This document shows positions 48,901 to 57,555 of a stretch of DNA of 64,000 nt, piece after piece. The DNA comes from DASZIT01 sp052143315 (lineage in GTDB: Bacteria; Actinomycetota; Acidimicrobiia; Acidimicrobiales; RAAP-2), in the NCBI GenBank assembly GCA_052143315.1, contig JBKQTE010000055.1, positions 1 through 64,000 of the forward strand, written 5' to 3'. The position numbers and the translations under genes were made by a program. Positions within the stretch are counted from its first letter, which is position 1; each line of letters opens with the position of its first letter. The notes under the pieces were generated by a model. The model made no database searches. It was not told the origin of the DNA and saw nothing but the letters and a program-made list of their open reading frames with translations.

Positions 48901-51281
48901 TCGATGCGGGCCAGTTCGGCGCGGGCGGCGGCTCGGGCCCAGGGATCGCGGCTCAAGGCGACGGTCCGCTGGTAGTGCTCGGTGGCCTCGGCGGGGCGGC
49001 CGTCGAGGAGGCACGCCCTGGCGACCTCTTGTTCGAAGTCCGCGTCGACGTCCAGCCCCGACTCGATGGCGGCGGCCAGGGCGCCGGTCAGGAACGTGTG
49101 GGACTCTCCGGAGGCGTGAAGCTCCTGGGCCGCTCGGGCAGCTCGGCGGCTGACGACGATCAGCCTCGCCGGGTTGGCCGCGGGCACCCCGAGCTGGTAA
49201 TGACGAGCCAACGCGAACAGCGCCTCGCCTTCGGGGTCGCCGTCGTCGGCTGCCTCGGCGATCGCCTGGTGCAACCGGCGACGATCGGAACCTTCCAGGG
49301 TGGACAGCAACGCGTCACGTATCCGCTCGTGGAGGAACCCCGCCGCGCCCGGCTGGTGCATCTCGACGAGCGACGCCGCCACCGCGTCGGCGATGGCAGC
49401 CGTCACCGCCTCGCGGCCGAGCTGGCACACCTCGGCCAACAGCTCCAGATCGAAACGGGTCCCGATCGCCGCCGCCACGACCAGCACCGCACGGGCCTGG
49501 CTGCCGATCCGGTCGATCCGCCGCAACACCAGTTCGACCACCCCGGCGGGCAGCGCCAGGGAGTCGAGCCCGGCCTGATCCACCCGCCACCGGCCCCAGT
49601 GCGGCTGGATCACCCCGGCGTCGACCACCGCCCGCAGGTACTCCAACAACGCCAGGGGGTTTCCCCCCGATCGCAGGGCTACCCGGTCCGCGAACTCGGC
49701 GTCGATCCCGCCGTGCAGGTCAGCCACGACCAGACCGGCGGCGACGTCCGTCGCCAGCGGAGCCAGCGCCAGCCGGGTACACCCCGGCTGCTCGTCGCCA
49801 TCGTCGCCTCGAGGGTCGAGCCCGGTTCCAACTGTGCGCACCACCAGGATCGGACCTTGGTCGTCGCCGCTGGTGAGCCGGGCGAGGAGCTTGGCGCTGG
49901 CATCGTCGATCCACTGGGCGTCGTCGATCCACAACACCATCCCGCCGGCCCGACGGGCCAGCTCCACCAGGAACAGGGCGAACGTGACCGTGAACTGATC
50001 GCCTCGATCGTCGGACACCACGGCCCTGTCCGTGGCCCCCAGCCCGGTCCCCAACGCCTGGGCCAGCGCCGGCGACAACGACCCGATCAGCCGGCCGAAC
50101 GGCCCGGCCGCCCCCACCAGCCGGGCCCTGGCCGCCTCGGCCCCGTCGTCGGCCAGGGCCGTCACCGAGCGGAGATAGGCGTTGAACGCCTCCCGCACCG
50201 CTGCGAACGGCACCGGATCACCCGGCGAGCACACGGCCGAGAGCACCAACACACCCTCGGCCGCCAGCCCGCCGACCAGCTCCTGGACCAGGCGGGTCTT
50301 GCCGATGCCCACCGGACCCTCGACCGCCACCTCACGGAGCTGGCCTTCTCGCGCCGCGGTCCAGGCACCGCCCAGGACAGCCAGCTCCGATCCTCGACCC
50401 ACGAACGGCCACGTGGAATCAGTTCCGGCGTCGCCTCGACGGTCGAGCGGGAACAGACCAGGACGCTCGCCCACCGCCTCGAGGTCGGCGACGAGCCCGT
50501 CGGCGCTCTGATAGCGGTCGTCGGGATCCTTGGCCAACAGCTTGGCGACGATCGCCCCCACCGACTCGTCCAGATCGGGCCGCAAGCCGGCCAAGGCCGG
50601 CGCCGGCGTCACCGCGTGCATCCGGACCACTTCGCCCGGGTCGGCCGACACGAACGGGCGGACCCCGCTGGCCGCCTCGAACAGCACCACCCCCAACCCG
50701 TACAGATCGGCCCGACGATCCACCGGCCGCTTCAGCATCCCGGTCTGTTCCGGCGCCGCGTAGTGCAACGTCCCCGTCACCGCCTCCGACGTCTCCGCCC
50801 CCACGTAACCGGCCAGGCCGAAATCGATGATCCGGGCCCTGCCGTCAGCCCCCACGATGATGTTGTCGGGCTTGACATCGAGATGGACCACCCCCCGTCG
50901 ATGGGCCTCAGCCAGACCGCCGGCCACGTCGACACCCACCCGGACCAGCGCCGCCTGCGGCAACGGACCCTCGGCCGCCACCTGCGTCAGCGTCCGGCCC
51001 TCGCACAGCTCCATCACCAGATAGGGCCGGCCCCCGACCTCACCGACCTCGAAGATCTCGGCCAGCGCCTGATGGCGGGCCGTGGCCAGGATGGCCGCCT
51101 CCCGCCGAAACATCACCGACGCCCCGGCGTCGTCGGCCAGCAACGCCAGCCCGACCTTGACCGCGTAGTCCCGGCCCCGGCGACGACACCGGAACACCTG
51201 GGTGTTGGCGCCCCGACCCAGCTCGGCCAGAACCTCCATGCCCGGGATCTGCAGAACCTTCCCCCCGACCACGACGCTCAT
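45933..51281 (-). CDS. Giant Ser/Thr kinase-ATPase-GAF-GGDEF signalling protein
   Basis: The 1782-residue protein combines several modules. Residues about 15-265 are a Hanks-type kinase with the Lys in AVKVGL (42), HLDVKPDN (133-140) and DFG (153-155). From about 293 is an AAA/STAND-like ATPase (P-loop GPVGIGKT at 322-329; downstream MVLWIDDAQWIDDASA as Walker B), then a long helical TPR-like region to about 1200. Two GAF-like domains follow, and a C-terminal GGDEF domain with GGEEF (1692-1696) and an intact RxxD site (RAGD five residues before). The kinase-ATPase-TPR part resembles PknK/cyanobacterial multidomain kinases. It could link phosphorylation and ligand sensing to cyclic-di-GMP production. 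It is monocistronic. Confidence 0.93.
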   Translation of the reverse strand: MSVVVGGKVLQIPGMEVLAELGRGANTQVFRCRRRGRDYAVKVGLALLADDAGASVMFRREAAILATARHQALAEIFEVGEVGGRPYLVMELCEGRTLTQVAAEGPLPQAALVRVGVDVAGGLAEAHRRGVVHLDVKPDNIIVGADGRARIIDFGLAGYVGAETSEAVTGTLHYAAPEQTGMLKRPVDRRADLYGLGVVLFEAASGVRPFVSADPGEVVRMHAVTPAPALAGLRPDLDESVGAIVAKLLAKDPDDRYQSADGLVADLEAVGERPGLFPLDRRGDAGTDSTWPFVGRGSELAVLGGAWTAAREGQLREVAVEGPVGIGKTRLVQELVGGLAAEGVLVLSAVCSPGDPVPFAAVREAFNAYLRSVTALADDGAEAARARLVGAAGPFGRLIGSLSPALAQALGTGLGATDRAVVSDDRGDQFTVTFALFLVELARRAGGMVLWIDDAQWIDDASAKLLARLTSGDDQGPILVVRTVGTGLDPRGDDGDEQPGCTRLALAPLATDVAAGLVVADLHGGIDAEFADRVALRSGGNPLALLEYLRAVVDAGVIQPHWGRWRVDQAGLDSLALPAGVVELVLRRIDRIGSQARAVLVVAAAIGTRFDLELLAEVCQLGREAVTAAIADAVAASLVEMHQPGAAGFLHERIRDALLSTLEGSDRRRLHQAIAEAADDGDPEGEALFALARHYQLGVPAANPARLIVVSRRAARAAQELHASGESHTFLTGALAAAIESGLDVDADFEQEVARACLLDGRPAEATEHYQRTVALSRDPWARAAARAELARIDLADGRSDHALVNVTTSLRDIRRPLRRNWFARTLTPVVELIVALVIGRTKIGFGTARGQRREHYATQVLLCEAGGVACQMRGDIRGMLWYGLAGLYPANRLGISPEYIRVHCVLCRLAAGLHRHRAVNRAIPRLARFAEESGIPSLIGFVALSNGVAAELLGDGTRAADLYRSAFNEYGRWLDPSEKTIAHEILIYNLLKYGHHIEAGQLAHHPNAKVPGTLMEAVVAYTLGRASPDLLDIDDLCHQAQEVTDGVTRTATYDALIDLLVEQGQIDATFDQVIALRDAEPYNVLTTVLWARPYWVSKANGMMIRWRRAEAGSDRADLAELRSAARAARNQLRWTARCGGVAWLRASSLVVDAEFAELDGKPDRALPLLDKAERLANGLDAPAVRFGVLRQRARCLSRLGLTADATTEARLALALATQQGWVHRASRVLQEFALAAPTVSRGSSAASTVARSAAISNGGTSSSPYSRRLAALLQVSVAAASVIDPRQLARIALDEALVILGAERAFLFLVAADGDSVTFFAGRDSNAADLTEAVGYSSTAVEQARCDRQALVVTGSDEGYLIGSASAVVHGLRSILVAPLQLEGRLIGVVYLDSRLATGMFTDADVDILVAIATQVAVSLETARSAQLEMLIHTERQQRSLVEGLRDVLADMTSTFDPTEVLHRLLVGLERSVPYDAATVVVVDSAGAGWVLAERPPRQSDTPPTPATHLRALGGGTHAQNLGAIVRLLAGEAVLDANAADLAPICGQTFTPRSWLAVPLPLSDTTTAIVVVASATANAYGDTQLEIARTVVAYGAVAYQNARLFTSNRRLAVTDELSGLDNRRSFFDQATAMLAEARHHRQPLSAIMVDIDHFKDVNDTHGHATGDDVIQAVAERLAAVARAGDLVARYGGEEFALLIAGSADHAVAIAERLRRAIADKPITTRDRIVSLTVSVGVTNIDTADATIEEILSRADAALYRAKTAGRNRVAHHQPESATRTA

Positions 51282-51521
51282 CTCATCTCATCTCACCCCT
51301 CGTTGCCCGGGGCACCCGAACCGGCGGCCGACACGCCACGAAGGCCTCGTCCGAGCGCGCCAGCCCCCATTGCCCCTACCCCAATCATCGGGACACCCAC
51401 GGCCAGAGTTGAGGCTCGGTTGTGCTCGACCATCGAGCCTTCCCCGACGGGACCGGCGGTGAGAGGCTCACCGGGCAGGCAACGTGGCTGCTGGCCTGCG
51501 GTTTCGCCAACGTTGCGCGAG

Positions 51522-52952
51522 CTAGCAGCCGACTGGCCGGCAGTTGTCAGGGATGTTGCCCGCCAGTGTGGCGCCGTTCAGGGTGACGGTGCCGGCCGCC
51601 ACGTCGATGCCGCCACCGGCGGCGGCACGGTTGCGACTCACGCTGGTGTTCCGGTCCATCGTCATCGTTCCCTCGACCAACACGCCGACCACCTCTTCGC
51701 TGCCGTTGAGTACTCCACCCCCGTTTCCGACCGCGGTGTTGGCGTTCACAGTGTCATCGGTCAAGGCGGCCATCGCGAAGTTACTGATCCCGCCACCGTC
51801 ACCGGCAGACGTGTTGTGCGTGACGCTCGTGTCGCCCAGGGTCAGTTGGGCGTTCGGGTCGTTGGCGATCCCGCCGCCGGTCGTGGTGGCCGTGTTTGCG
51901 TTGACCGCGTCGTTGGTCAAGGTGACCGTAGCGAGGGACAGTTCCACCCCACCGCCGGTGTCGGCGCTGTTGCCGTTGATGCTTGTGTCGGTGATGGTCC
52001 CGGTCGACTGCTCGTGCCGGAACACCCCCTCGATCGAGACGCCGCCCCCGACCCCAGGAGTGCTGTTGGCGTTGATCTCACCGTTGGCCATCATGAACGC
52101 GCCACCCTCAAACACGGCGACGCCACCGCCGCCACTGGCCGCGGCGTTGCCGTCAACAGTCGTGGCCGACAGCGCCGCCACGGCGAAGGAGGAGGTGGCG
52201 ATCCCGCCGCCCTCGTCTCCGGCCGAGTTCGCGCTGACGCCATCGGAAGCGAGCGTCAACGCCGAGCGTCGGCCCTCGTCGGCGATACCGCCGCCCTCGA
52301 ATGCTGCTGTGTTGCTCGTGACCGTGCTGGCGCTCACCAGGGCTGTCGCGCCGAGATTGGCGATCCCGCCGCCATCAGCGGATGCCACGTTACCGGCGAT
52401 CGTGACCCCCCGCAGGCTCAGTGAAGTTAGGGCAGCGGCCGGTGACGGCGATCCCTCGTTGGCGATCCCCCCGCCATATCCGCTTGCCGAGTTGTATTCG
52501 ACGGTGGTGTTCTCGACAGTCAAGGTGCCCGAGTTGAGAATTCCCCCGCCGTCAGAAGGCGTGCTGCCGCCGGTCACGCTCAGCCCGCGGATTCTCACCG
52601 ACTGGCCCGAAACGGTGATCACCGGGCCTCCGCCGCGAATGATGGTGGTTCCGGCTCCCGCTCCCGACAGCGTCACACCGGTACCGATCAACAGGCCACC
52701 GGAGTAGGTCCCAGCCCCCACGTTGATGGTATCGCCCGCCGCAGCGGCGTCGAGAGCGGGTTGGATCTGCGTGTAAGCGCAGCCGTGCTGGCAGACGGTC
52801 AACATCGCGGCCCCGGCACCCACGGCGAAGCCGGTCAGCAGGGAACTGCCGAGGAAGGCCGCCACAGCGATGCCGGCGCTCCTACGGAGCCAGAGGCGCG
52901 ACCGCCTCCCGCCAGCGATCACCGGCTGAGCTGCCTGGCCTGCTACCTTCAT
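51522..52952 (-). CDS. Secreted right-handed beta-helix protein
   Basis: The ATG at 52952, with GGAGGGGG upstream, gives 476 residues. An N-terminal signal or anchor (SAGIAVAAFLGSSLLTGFAV) precedes many short repeats with a GGGI(A/S)N core, for example SGYGGGIANEGS and NTATTTGGGIANDPNAQ, the typical parallel beta-helix or Pmp-type repeat. The region TYSGGLLIGTGVTLSGAG begins the helix. Such proteins act as carbohydrate-active enzymes or adhesins; no catalytic site is apparent here, so a structural or adhesive role is more likely. The last residues contain two Cys (NCRPVGC). Confidence 0.87.
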   Translation of the reverse strand: MKVAGQAAQPVIAGGRRSRLWLRRSAGIAVAAFLGSSLLTGFAVGAGAAMLTVCQHGCAYTQIQPALDAAAAGDTINVGAGTYSGGLLIGTGVTLSGAGAGTTIIRGGGPVITVSGQSVRIRGLSVTGGSTPSDGGGILNSGTLTVENTTVEYNSASGYGGGIANEGSPSPAAALTSLSLRGVTIAGNVASADGGGIANLGATALVSASTVTSNTAAFEGGGIADEGRRSALTLASDGVSANSAGDEGGGIATSSFAVAALSATTVDGNAAASGGGGVAVFEGGAFMMANGEINANSTPGVGGGVSIEGVFRHEQSTGTITDTSINGNSADTGGGVELSLATVTLTNDAVNANTATTTGGGIANDPNAQLTLGDTSVTHNTSAGDGGGISNFAMAALTDDTVNANTAVGNGGGVLNGSEEVVGVLVEGTMTMDRNTSVSRNRAAAGGGIDVAAGTVTLNGATLAGNIPDNCRPVGC

Positions 52953-53183
52953 GATGATTCCCCCTCCGAGCCCGCAAGTGGCTTCTGCAACGACGCGGAA
53001 CCTGTTTCGGTGGGCCCCAGCCGCTGGCACCCGAAGCCCATGATTACTCGGCAGCCGTTACCCGGATAACCCCACAAATGACGTAGGTGTCCCCTGAGTT
53101 TCGCAAGAAGGACCCTGCAGGTACGATCGGGCGAGGTTCGGTCCCGGGGCTAGGTCGCTGCGTCTCCTAGCCGGAAACTCCCG

Positions 53184-53378
53184 CTAGCCGTCACTCCCAC
53201 CGTCACGCAGAGATTCAACGATTCGGGCGCACCTTGGGCACCAGGCGAGCGGACTCTCGTCATCTGACACATGGACGAGCGCGCCACAACCAGAACACCG
53301 CCAGATGGCGGGTGACTGATTCGCGGCTGGCCAAGCGGGAACAAGACGCCTCGGCATCTTCGCACCAATCCTTCTCAT
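53184..53378 (-). CDS. Small zinc-ribbon protein
   Basis: A 64-residue frame contains CSGCGALVHVSDDESPLAWC followed by PRC, which is two CxxC pairs spaced as in a rubredoxin-like zinc ribbon. The ATG at 53378 has no evident ribosome binding site, and the 230 bases upstream of the beta-helix gene start are otherwise empty. It may be a real small metal-binding protein; an open frame extends upstream over the PaaX-like gene, but that part looks like noise. Confidence 0.45.
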   Translation of the reverse strand: MRRIGAKMPRRLVPAWPAANQSPAIWRCSGCGALVHVSDDESPLAWCPRCARIVESLRDGGSDG

Positions 53379-53445
53379 CGAATCGATGCCGACCAGGCTT
53401 CCCGGCGCTCCAGGAGCAACGGTAGCCGAATTGCCATGGCAGCCA

Positions 53446-54201
53446 CTACCGCCACACTCGGACAGTTTGGTCCAGCACCGTGCGGTAGGCGCCGTCCCAG
53501 GCGCGGTAGCGCCGGCGCAGGGCATCGCCCGGCCAGCCGTCGGGCGACAGCTCGTCGGGCAGGAGCGGGTCGGCCTGAAAGTGGCGCAGCACGGCGGCCG
53601 ACAGCTCGAACCCGGCGGCCAGGTCACCCGGCCCTACGGGGACCAGTTCGTCCATGGCGGCCACCAACGCAGCGGCCCGGCCGCTCCACCCTCCCAGGTC
53701 CCACAACGAGGCGGCCAGGGCCGACTGGTCGCCCTCGGGGTTGGCACCGAACACGACCACGTCCGGCGCCACCGAAGGATCGAGCCGGTTGTCGAGGTTG
53801 TCCGGCCGGAGCCACACCCCCTCGCGCAGCTCGCCCAATCGGGCCAGGGACAGGGCCCGGCGGCGCGCCGCTCGGACCTCGGCCGGGCTGCCGGCGGTGG
53901 TCACCACCACCATCCGCCAGCGTCCGGACCACGCCCGGGTCAGGCCGGCCCGGCTGGCCTGCTGGCGGGCCTGGCGATCGAGGAGGTGCCCGGCCAGCCG
54001 GTACCGACCGTCCCCATCGGTGTCGGCCTCCCCCGAGGCGACCATGCGGCTGAGGGCCACCCGGGCCCGGTTCTCGTTGATGCCGAACAGGTCGGCCACG
54101 TGCAGGAGGTAGGCGACCGGCAGCAGCGGGGGCTCGGCGCCCAGCAGGGTGCTGGCCAGCACCGACCGGGCGGTCAGCGGGACATTACGCTCTTGTTTCA
54201 T
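53446..54201 (-). CDS. PaaX-like transcriptional regulator
   Basis: The protein is about 251 residues from the ATG at 54201 (a second ATG at 54213 adds four residues, MDEQ). The N-terminal winged-helix region shows PLTARSVLASTLLGAEPPLL and FGINENRARVALSRMVASGE, the PaaX family HTH. The C-terminal part has the usual effector domain with LREGVWLRPDNLDNRL. PaaX binds a CoA thioester (phenylacetyl-CoA in the model system) and derepresses target genes. It is divergent from a fatty acid desaturase, and the regulator's start lies inside the desaturase promoter, pointing to mutual control. The inducer is probably an acyl-CoA. Confidence 0.88.
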   Translation of the reverse strand: MKQERNVPLTARSVLASTLLGAEPPLLPVAYLLHVADLFGINENRARVALSRMVASGEADTDGDGRYRLAGHLLDRQARQQASRAGLTRAWSGRWRMVVVTTAGSPAEVRAARRRALSLARLGELREGVWLRPDNLDNRLDPSVAPDVVVFGANPEGDQSALAASLWDLGGWSGRAAALVAAMDELVPVGPGDLAAGFELSAAVLRHFQADPLLPDELSPDGWPGDALRRRYRAWDGAYRTVLDQTVRVWR

Positions 54202-54227
54202 CTGTTCATCCATTGTAATATGCGCCC
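54193..54227 (+). promoter_or_regulatory. Promoter of the desaturase gene, leaderless
   Basis: A near-consensus sigma70-like promoter: -35 ttgttt at 54193-54198, a 17-base spacer, and -10 taatat at 54216-54221. Six bases separate the -10 from the ATG at 54228, so the likely first transcribed base is the A of the start codon. The PaaX-like start codon at 54201 and alternative ATG 54213 lie within the spacer on the other strand. Confidence 0.75.
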
Positions 54228-55175
54228 ATGACCGCCACCATGGTGCCCGATGTCGAGGCGCGCCCGTCGGTGCTGCCCACCGGCCGGCTGTTGGCAAGCG
54301 GCAAGTGCCGACCCGAGCTGCGCCAGAGCCTGCGGAGGATCGACGACCGGCGCAACGCCGTCACCGTCGTCTTCCTGTGGGCGTGGGTGGTCACCATGGT
54401 CGGGGCGGCCGTGTGGACGGGCAACCTCTTCGTCTACCTGGGAGTATTCGTCTTGATGGGGCCCGTCCACGCCCGGTTCGCCATCCTCATGCACGAAGCG
54501 GCCCACAAGCTGCTCTTCACCAACAAGCGGGTCAACGACTGGGTCGGCCAGTGGCTGATCGCCTACCCGGCCCTGGTGCCCATCGGCCTCTACCGGCGCG
54601 GTCACTTCGCCCACCACAAGGAGGAGTTCGGCCCCGAGGAGCCGGACATGGCCTACTACGGCGGCTACCGCTGCGACCGGCGGACGCTGGGGCGGCGGCT
54701 GGTACGCGACGCCGTCGGCGTCTCGGGGTGGAAGAACCTGGTGCCCCTGGTCAGGGCGGTCCGGTATCCCGCCTACCGCCGGGTGGCCCTCTCCATCATC
54801 GGGGTACAGGTGGCGCTGTGGGCGCTCGCCTGGGCCACCACCGGCCGGTGGTGGATCTACCCGGCGCTGTGGCTGGCCCCGTGGATGACCCAGTGGCGCG
54901 TGCTCAACCGGCTCCGGGCCATCGCCGAGCACGGCGGGATGGAGGCCGGCGACGACCGCCGGGTCACCACCCACAACGTCCGCCAGTCGTGGCTGGCCCG
55001 GTTCTGGATCGTGCCGTACAACACCGGGTGGCACCTGGCCCACCACGTCGACATGGGGATCCCGTTCCGGAACCTCCCCGACTTCCACGCCGAGCTCGAA
55101 CGGGCCGGCTACGTCACCCCGGGCATCACCTACCCCAACTACCGGGCGCTCTGGAAGGAGCTGTCGGCCGCCTGA
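54228..55175 (+). CDS. Fatty acid desaturase family protein
   Basis: The 315-residue integral membrane enzyme has the three histidine boxes of the FA_desaturase superfamily: HEAAH in FAILMHEAAHKLL, HFAHH in RRGHFAHHKEE, and HLAHH in GWHLAHHVDM, which bind a di-iron centre. Hydrophobic stretches at about residues 50-80 and 185-215 are the membrane segments. It introduces double bonds or hydroxyl groups into acyl chains or carotenoids using O2 and an electron donor. No Shine-Dalgarno is needed because the mRNA is probably leaderless. Controlled in all likelihood by the PaaX-like regulator. Confidence 0.92.
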   Translation: MTATMVPDVEARPSVLPTGRLLASGKCRPELRQSLRRIDDRRNAVTVVFLWAWVVTMVGAAVWTGNLFVYLGVFVLMGPVHARFAILMHEAAHKLLFTNKRVNDWVGQWLIAYPALVPIGLYRRGHFAHHKEEFGPEEPDMAYYGGYRCDRRTLGRRLVRDAVGVSGWKNLVPLVRAVRYPAYRRVALSIIGVQVALWALAWATTGRWWIYPALWLAPWMTQWRVLNRLRAIAEHGGMEAGDDRRVTTHNVRQSWLARFWIVPYNTGWHLAHHVDMGIPFRNLPDFHAELERAGYVTPGITYPNYRALWKELSAA

Positions 55176-55262
55176 GCCTCTGAGCGTGCAGCGATCGAGG
55201 TGGTCCGCCCTCGTTGGGCTCCCCGGCGCCGGCGACGCCCGATGCGGCGTGCCCCGGCGGCC

Positions 55263-55535
55263 TCAGCTGTTCGGGAGGACGCGTATGTGTGACTGACGGA
55301 GCGCCTCCGACCGGTGGATCACGGCCTCGTCGGTGAGACGGTTGGCGTCCGGCGGGATCCGGGGCATCCCGAGCGTGGTGGTCGGACGGCTCACCGCCAG
55401 GTAGCCGCGCACCCGCTCGGACAGTGCGCTGAACCGGGCGGCGTCCTCGGGCGAGTCACAGGCCTCGGCGGCCAGATCCAGGACATGGGCGGCCTCCATG
55501 AGGAGCTCCATGCCGGTGTCGTAGCCCCCGGCCAT
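55263..55535 (-). CDS. Small hypothetical protein
   Basis: The 90-residue protein starts at an ATG that overlaps the stop of the upstream zinc-ribbon gene (ATGA). It is helix-rich at the N-terminus (MELLMEAAHVLDLAAEAC) with no recognised domain. The overlap strongly suggests a shared transcript with the zinc-ribbon gene. Function unknown. Confidence 0.6.
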   Translation of the reverse strand: MAGGYDTGMELLMEAAHVLDLAAEACDSPEDAARFSALSERVRGYLAVSRPTTTLGMPRIPPDANRLTDEAVIHRSEALRQSHIRVLPNS

Positions 55536-55708
55536 CAGTCGGCACCGAACAGGGCGCGGTGACACGACGGGCACGCCCACCAGATGGCCGGCGGTGCCGA
55601 TGGGTCGGCGGGGAAGGGCTGCCGGCACCGACCGCACTGGCGGGCGGCCTGTTGTGTCTCTGCATGGTCAGCCGGTCCGGGGGATCGGACCGCTTCGGCA
55701 GGTCCCAT
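55535..55708 (-). CDS. Small zinc-ribbon protein
   Basis: About 57 residues from the ATG at 55708 (a GTG at 55729 adds seven). The protein has two CxxC pairs, QCGRCRQPFPAD and WWACPSCHRALFG, the pattern of a compact zinc ribbon. The stop overlaps the next gene's ATG. Role unknown; such ribbons mediate nucleic-acid or protein contacts. Confidence 0.55.
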   Translation of the reverse strand: MGPAEAVRSPGPADHAETQQAARQCGRCRQPFPADPSAPPAIWWACPSCHRALFGAD

Positions 55709-55823
55709 GGGGACGCTCGATCCTGTCACCGTAAGCGGGGACGCTGGTGCTCACAATGAGCCCTGCCGACGGTATACCACGACACGCCCCGACCCGCCCG
55801 GCCGACCTCACCCAACCCGCCGG

Positions 55824-57470
55824 TCAGATCGCTCGGCCCCGCTCGGTCCGGTGGTATGCCACCAGCCCGGCGGTGGAGGTGTCCTGGTCGGACAGGTCCG
55901 GCGCGGCGTCGCCGATCAGCACCGGGGCCAGCTGCTTGGCCATCACCTTGCCCAGCTCCACCCCCCACTGGTCGAACGAGTCGATCCCCCAGACCACCCC
56001 TTCGGTGAAGACGGTGTGCTCGTAGAGGGCCACCAGCTGCCCCAGCACCGAAGGGGTGAGCCTGGGGGCGACGACGGTGGAGCTGGGCCGGTTGCCCGGC
56101 ATCACCTTGTGGGGCACCAGCTCGGCGGGGGTACCGTCGGCCGCCACCTCCTCGGCGGTCCGCCCGAAGGCCAGCACCTTCGACTGGGCCAGGCAGTTGG
56201 CCATCAGGAGGTCCTGTTGGTCGCCGGTCTCGTGGGTCGATTCGGCGAAGCCGATGAAGTCGGCCGGCACCAGCTTGGTCCCCTGGTGGAGCAGTTGGTA
56301 GAAGGCGTGCTGGCCGTTGGTCCCCGGCTCCCCCCAGAAGATCTCGCCGGTCTGGCCGACCACCGGTGAGCCGTCGCGGCGGACCGACTTGCCGTTGGAC
56401 TCCATGGTCAGCTGCTGCAGGTAGGCCGGGAAGCGGGCCAGGCGCTGACTGTACGGCAGCACCGCGTGGGTCTGGGCCCCGAAGAAGTTGTTGTACCAGA
56501 CGTTGAGCATCCCCTGGATCACCGGCATGTTCGCCTCGAGGGGCGCCTCGGCGAAGTGCCGGTCCACGGCGTGGAACCCACCCAGCATGTCGGCGAACGC
56601 CTCGGGCCCGACCGCCACCATCAGGGAGAACCCGATGGCCGAGTCGAAGCTGTACCGGCCGCCGACCCAGTCCCAGAACCCGAACATGTTGTCGGTGTCG
56701 ATGCCGAACTCGGCCACCGCCTTCTGGTTGGTGGACACGGCCACGAAGTGTCTGGCCACCGCCTCGTCAGCGGCCCCGAGGCCCGACAGCAGCCAGCGGC
56801 GGGCGGCGGTGGCGTTGGTCAGGGTCTCCAGGGTGGTGAACGTCTTGGAGCTGACCACGAAGAGCGTCTCGGCCGGGTCGAGGTCCGCCGTCTTGGCGTA
56901 GAGGTCGACCGGGTCGATGTTGGAGACGAACCGGCAGGTCATCCCCTCCTGGGCGTAGTCCGCCAGCGCCTCGTGGGCCATGGCCGGCCCCAGATCGGAG
57001 CCGCCGATGCCGATGTTCACCACCGCGGCGATCCGCTTGCCGGTGGCCCCGGTCCACTCACCCGAGCGGATGCGCCGGGCCACCTCGCCCATCCGGTCCA
57101 GCACCCGGTGGACGTCGGCCACCACGTCCCGGCCGTCCACCTCGAGGCGGGACCCTCTGGGCATCCGCAGGGCCACGTGGAGGACGGCCCGGTCCTCGGT
57201 GGTGTTGATGTGCTCGCCGGCGAACATGGCGTCCCGACGCTCCTCGAGGCCGGCCGCCCGGGCCACCGCCACCAGGCCGGCCAGGGTCTCGTCGGTGACC
57301 CGGTGCTTGGAGTAGTCGAGGTGGAGGTCGCCGGCGTCCACCGTCATGCGCCGCCCCCGCCCGGGGTCCGAGGCGAAGAGGTCGCGCAGGGTGGCGCCCC
57401 GGATCCGCTCGAACGATCCGGCCAGCCGGTGCCACTCGTCGGTGGCGGTGATGTCGACTACCTCGGCCAT
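55824..57470 (-). CDS. pgi: Glucose-6-phosphate isomerase
   Basis: The 548-residue protein begins at an ATG preceded by GGAGACGAGC. PGI signatures are plain: VNIGIGGSDLGPAMAHEAL, SSKTFTTLETLTNA, GQTGEIFWGEPGTNGQHAF with the catalytic Glu and His region, and a C-terminal Lys-containing segment DSFDQWGVELGK. It interconverts glucose-6-phosphate and fructose-6-phosphate in the cytosol. The length fits bacterial/eukaryotic-type PGI. It is monocistronic, separated from the exporter by 86 bases and possibly transcribed with it. Confidence 0.98.
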   Translation of the reverse strand: MAEVVDITATDEWHRLAGSFERIRGATLRDLFASDPGRGRRMTVDAGDLHLDYSKHRVTDETLAGLVAVARAAGLEERRDAMFAGEHINTTEDRAVLHVALRMPRGSRLEVDGRDVVADVHRVLDRMGEVARRIRSGEWTGATGKRIAAVVNIGIGGSDLGPAMAHEALADYAQEGMTCRFVSNIDPVDLYAKTADLDPAETLFVVSSKTFTTLETLTNATAARRWLLSGLGAADEAVARHFVAVSTNQKAVAEFGIDTDNMFGFWDWVGGRYSFDSAIGFSLMVAVGPEAFADMLGGFHAVDRHFAEAPLEANMPVIQGMLNVWYNNFFGAQTHAVLPYSQRLARFPAYLQQLTMESNGKSVRRDGSPVVGQTGEIFWGEPGTNGQHAFYQLLHQGTKLVPADFIGFAESTHETGDQQDLLMANCLAQSKVLAFGRTAEEVAADGTPAELVPHKVMPGNRPSSTVVAPRLTPSVLGQLVALYEHTVFTEGVVWGIDSFDQWGVELGKVMAKQLAPVLIGDAAPDLSDQDTSTAGLVAYHRTERGRAI

Positions 57471-57555
57471 GCTCGTCTCCGTTCCCGTGGCGGTCCGCCG
57501 GGCCCGGGCGGGCCCGGGCACCTCCTCGGCACCGTAGTGCGACCGGGACGGCAGG

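Noticed and set aside
45858..52424. A 2188-residue plus-strand open frame opposite the giant kinase/GGDEF gene
   Set aside because: It is very rich in Gly, Asp, Arg and Pro without domains, and lies opposite a gene with clear kinase, P-loop and GGEEF motifs. It is the usual antisense effect of high GC.
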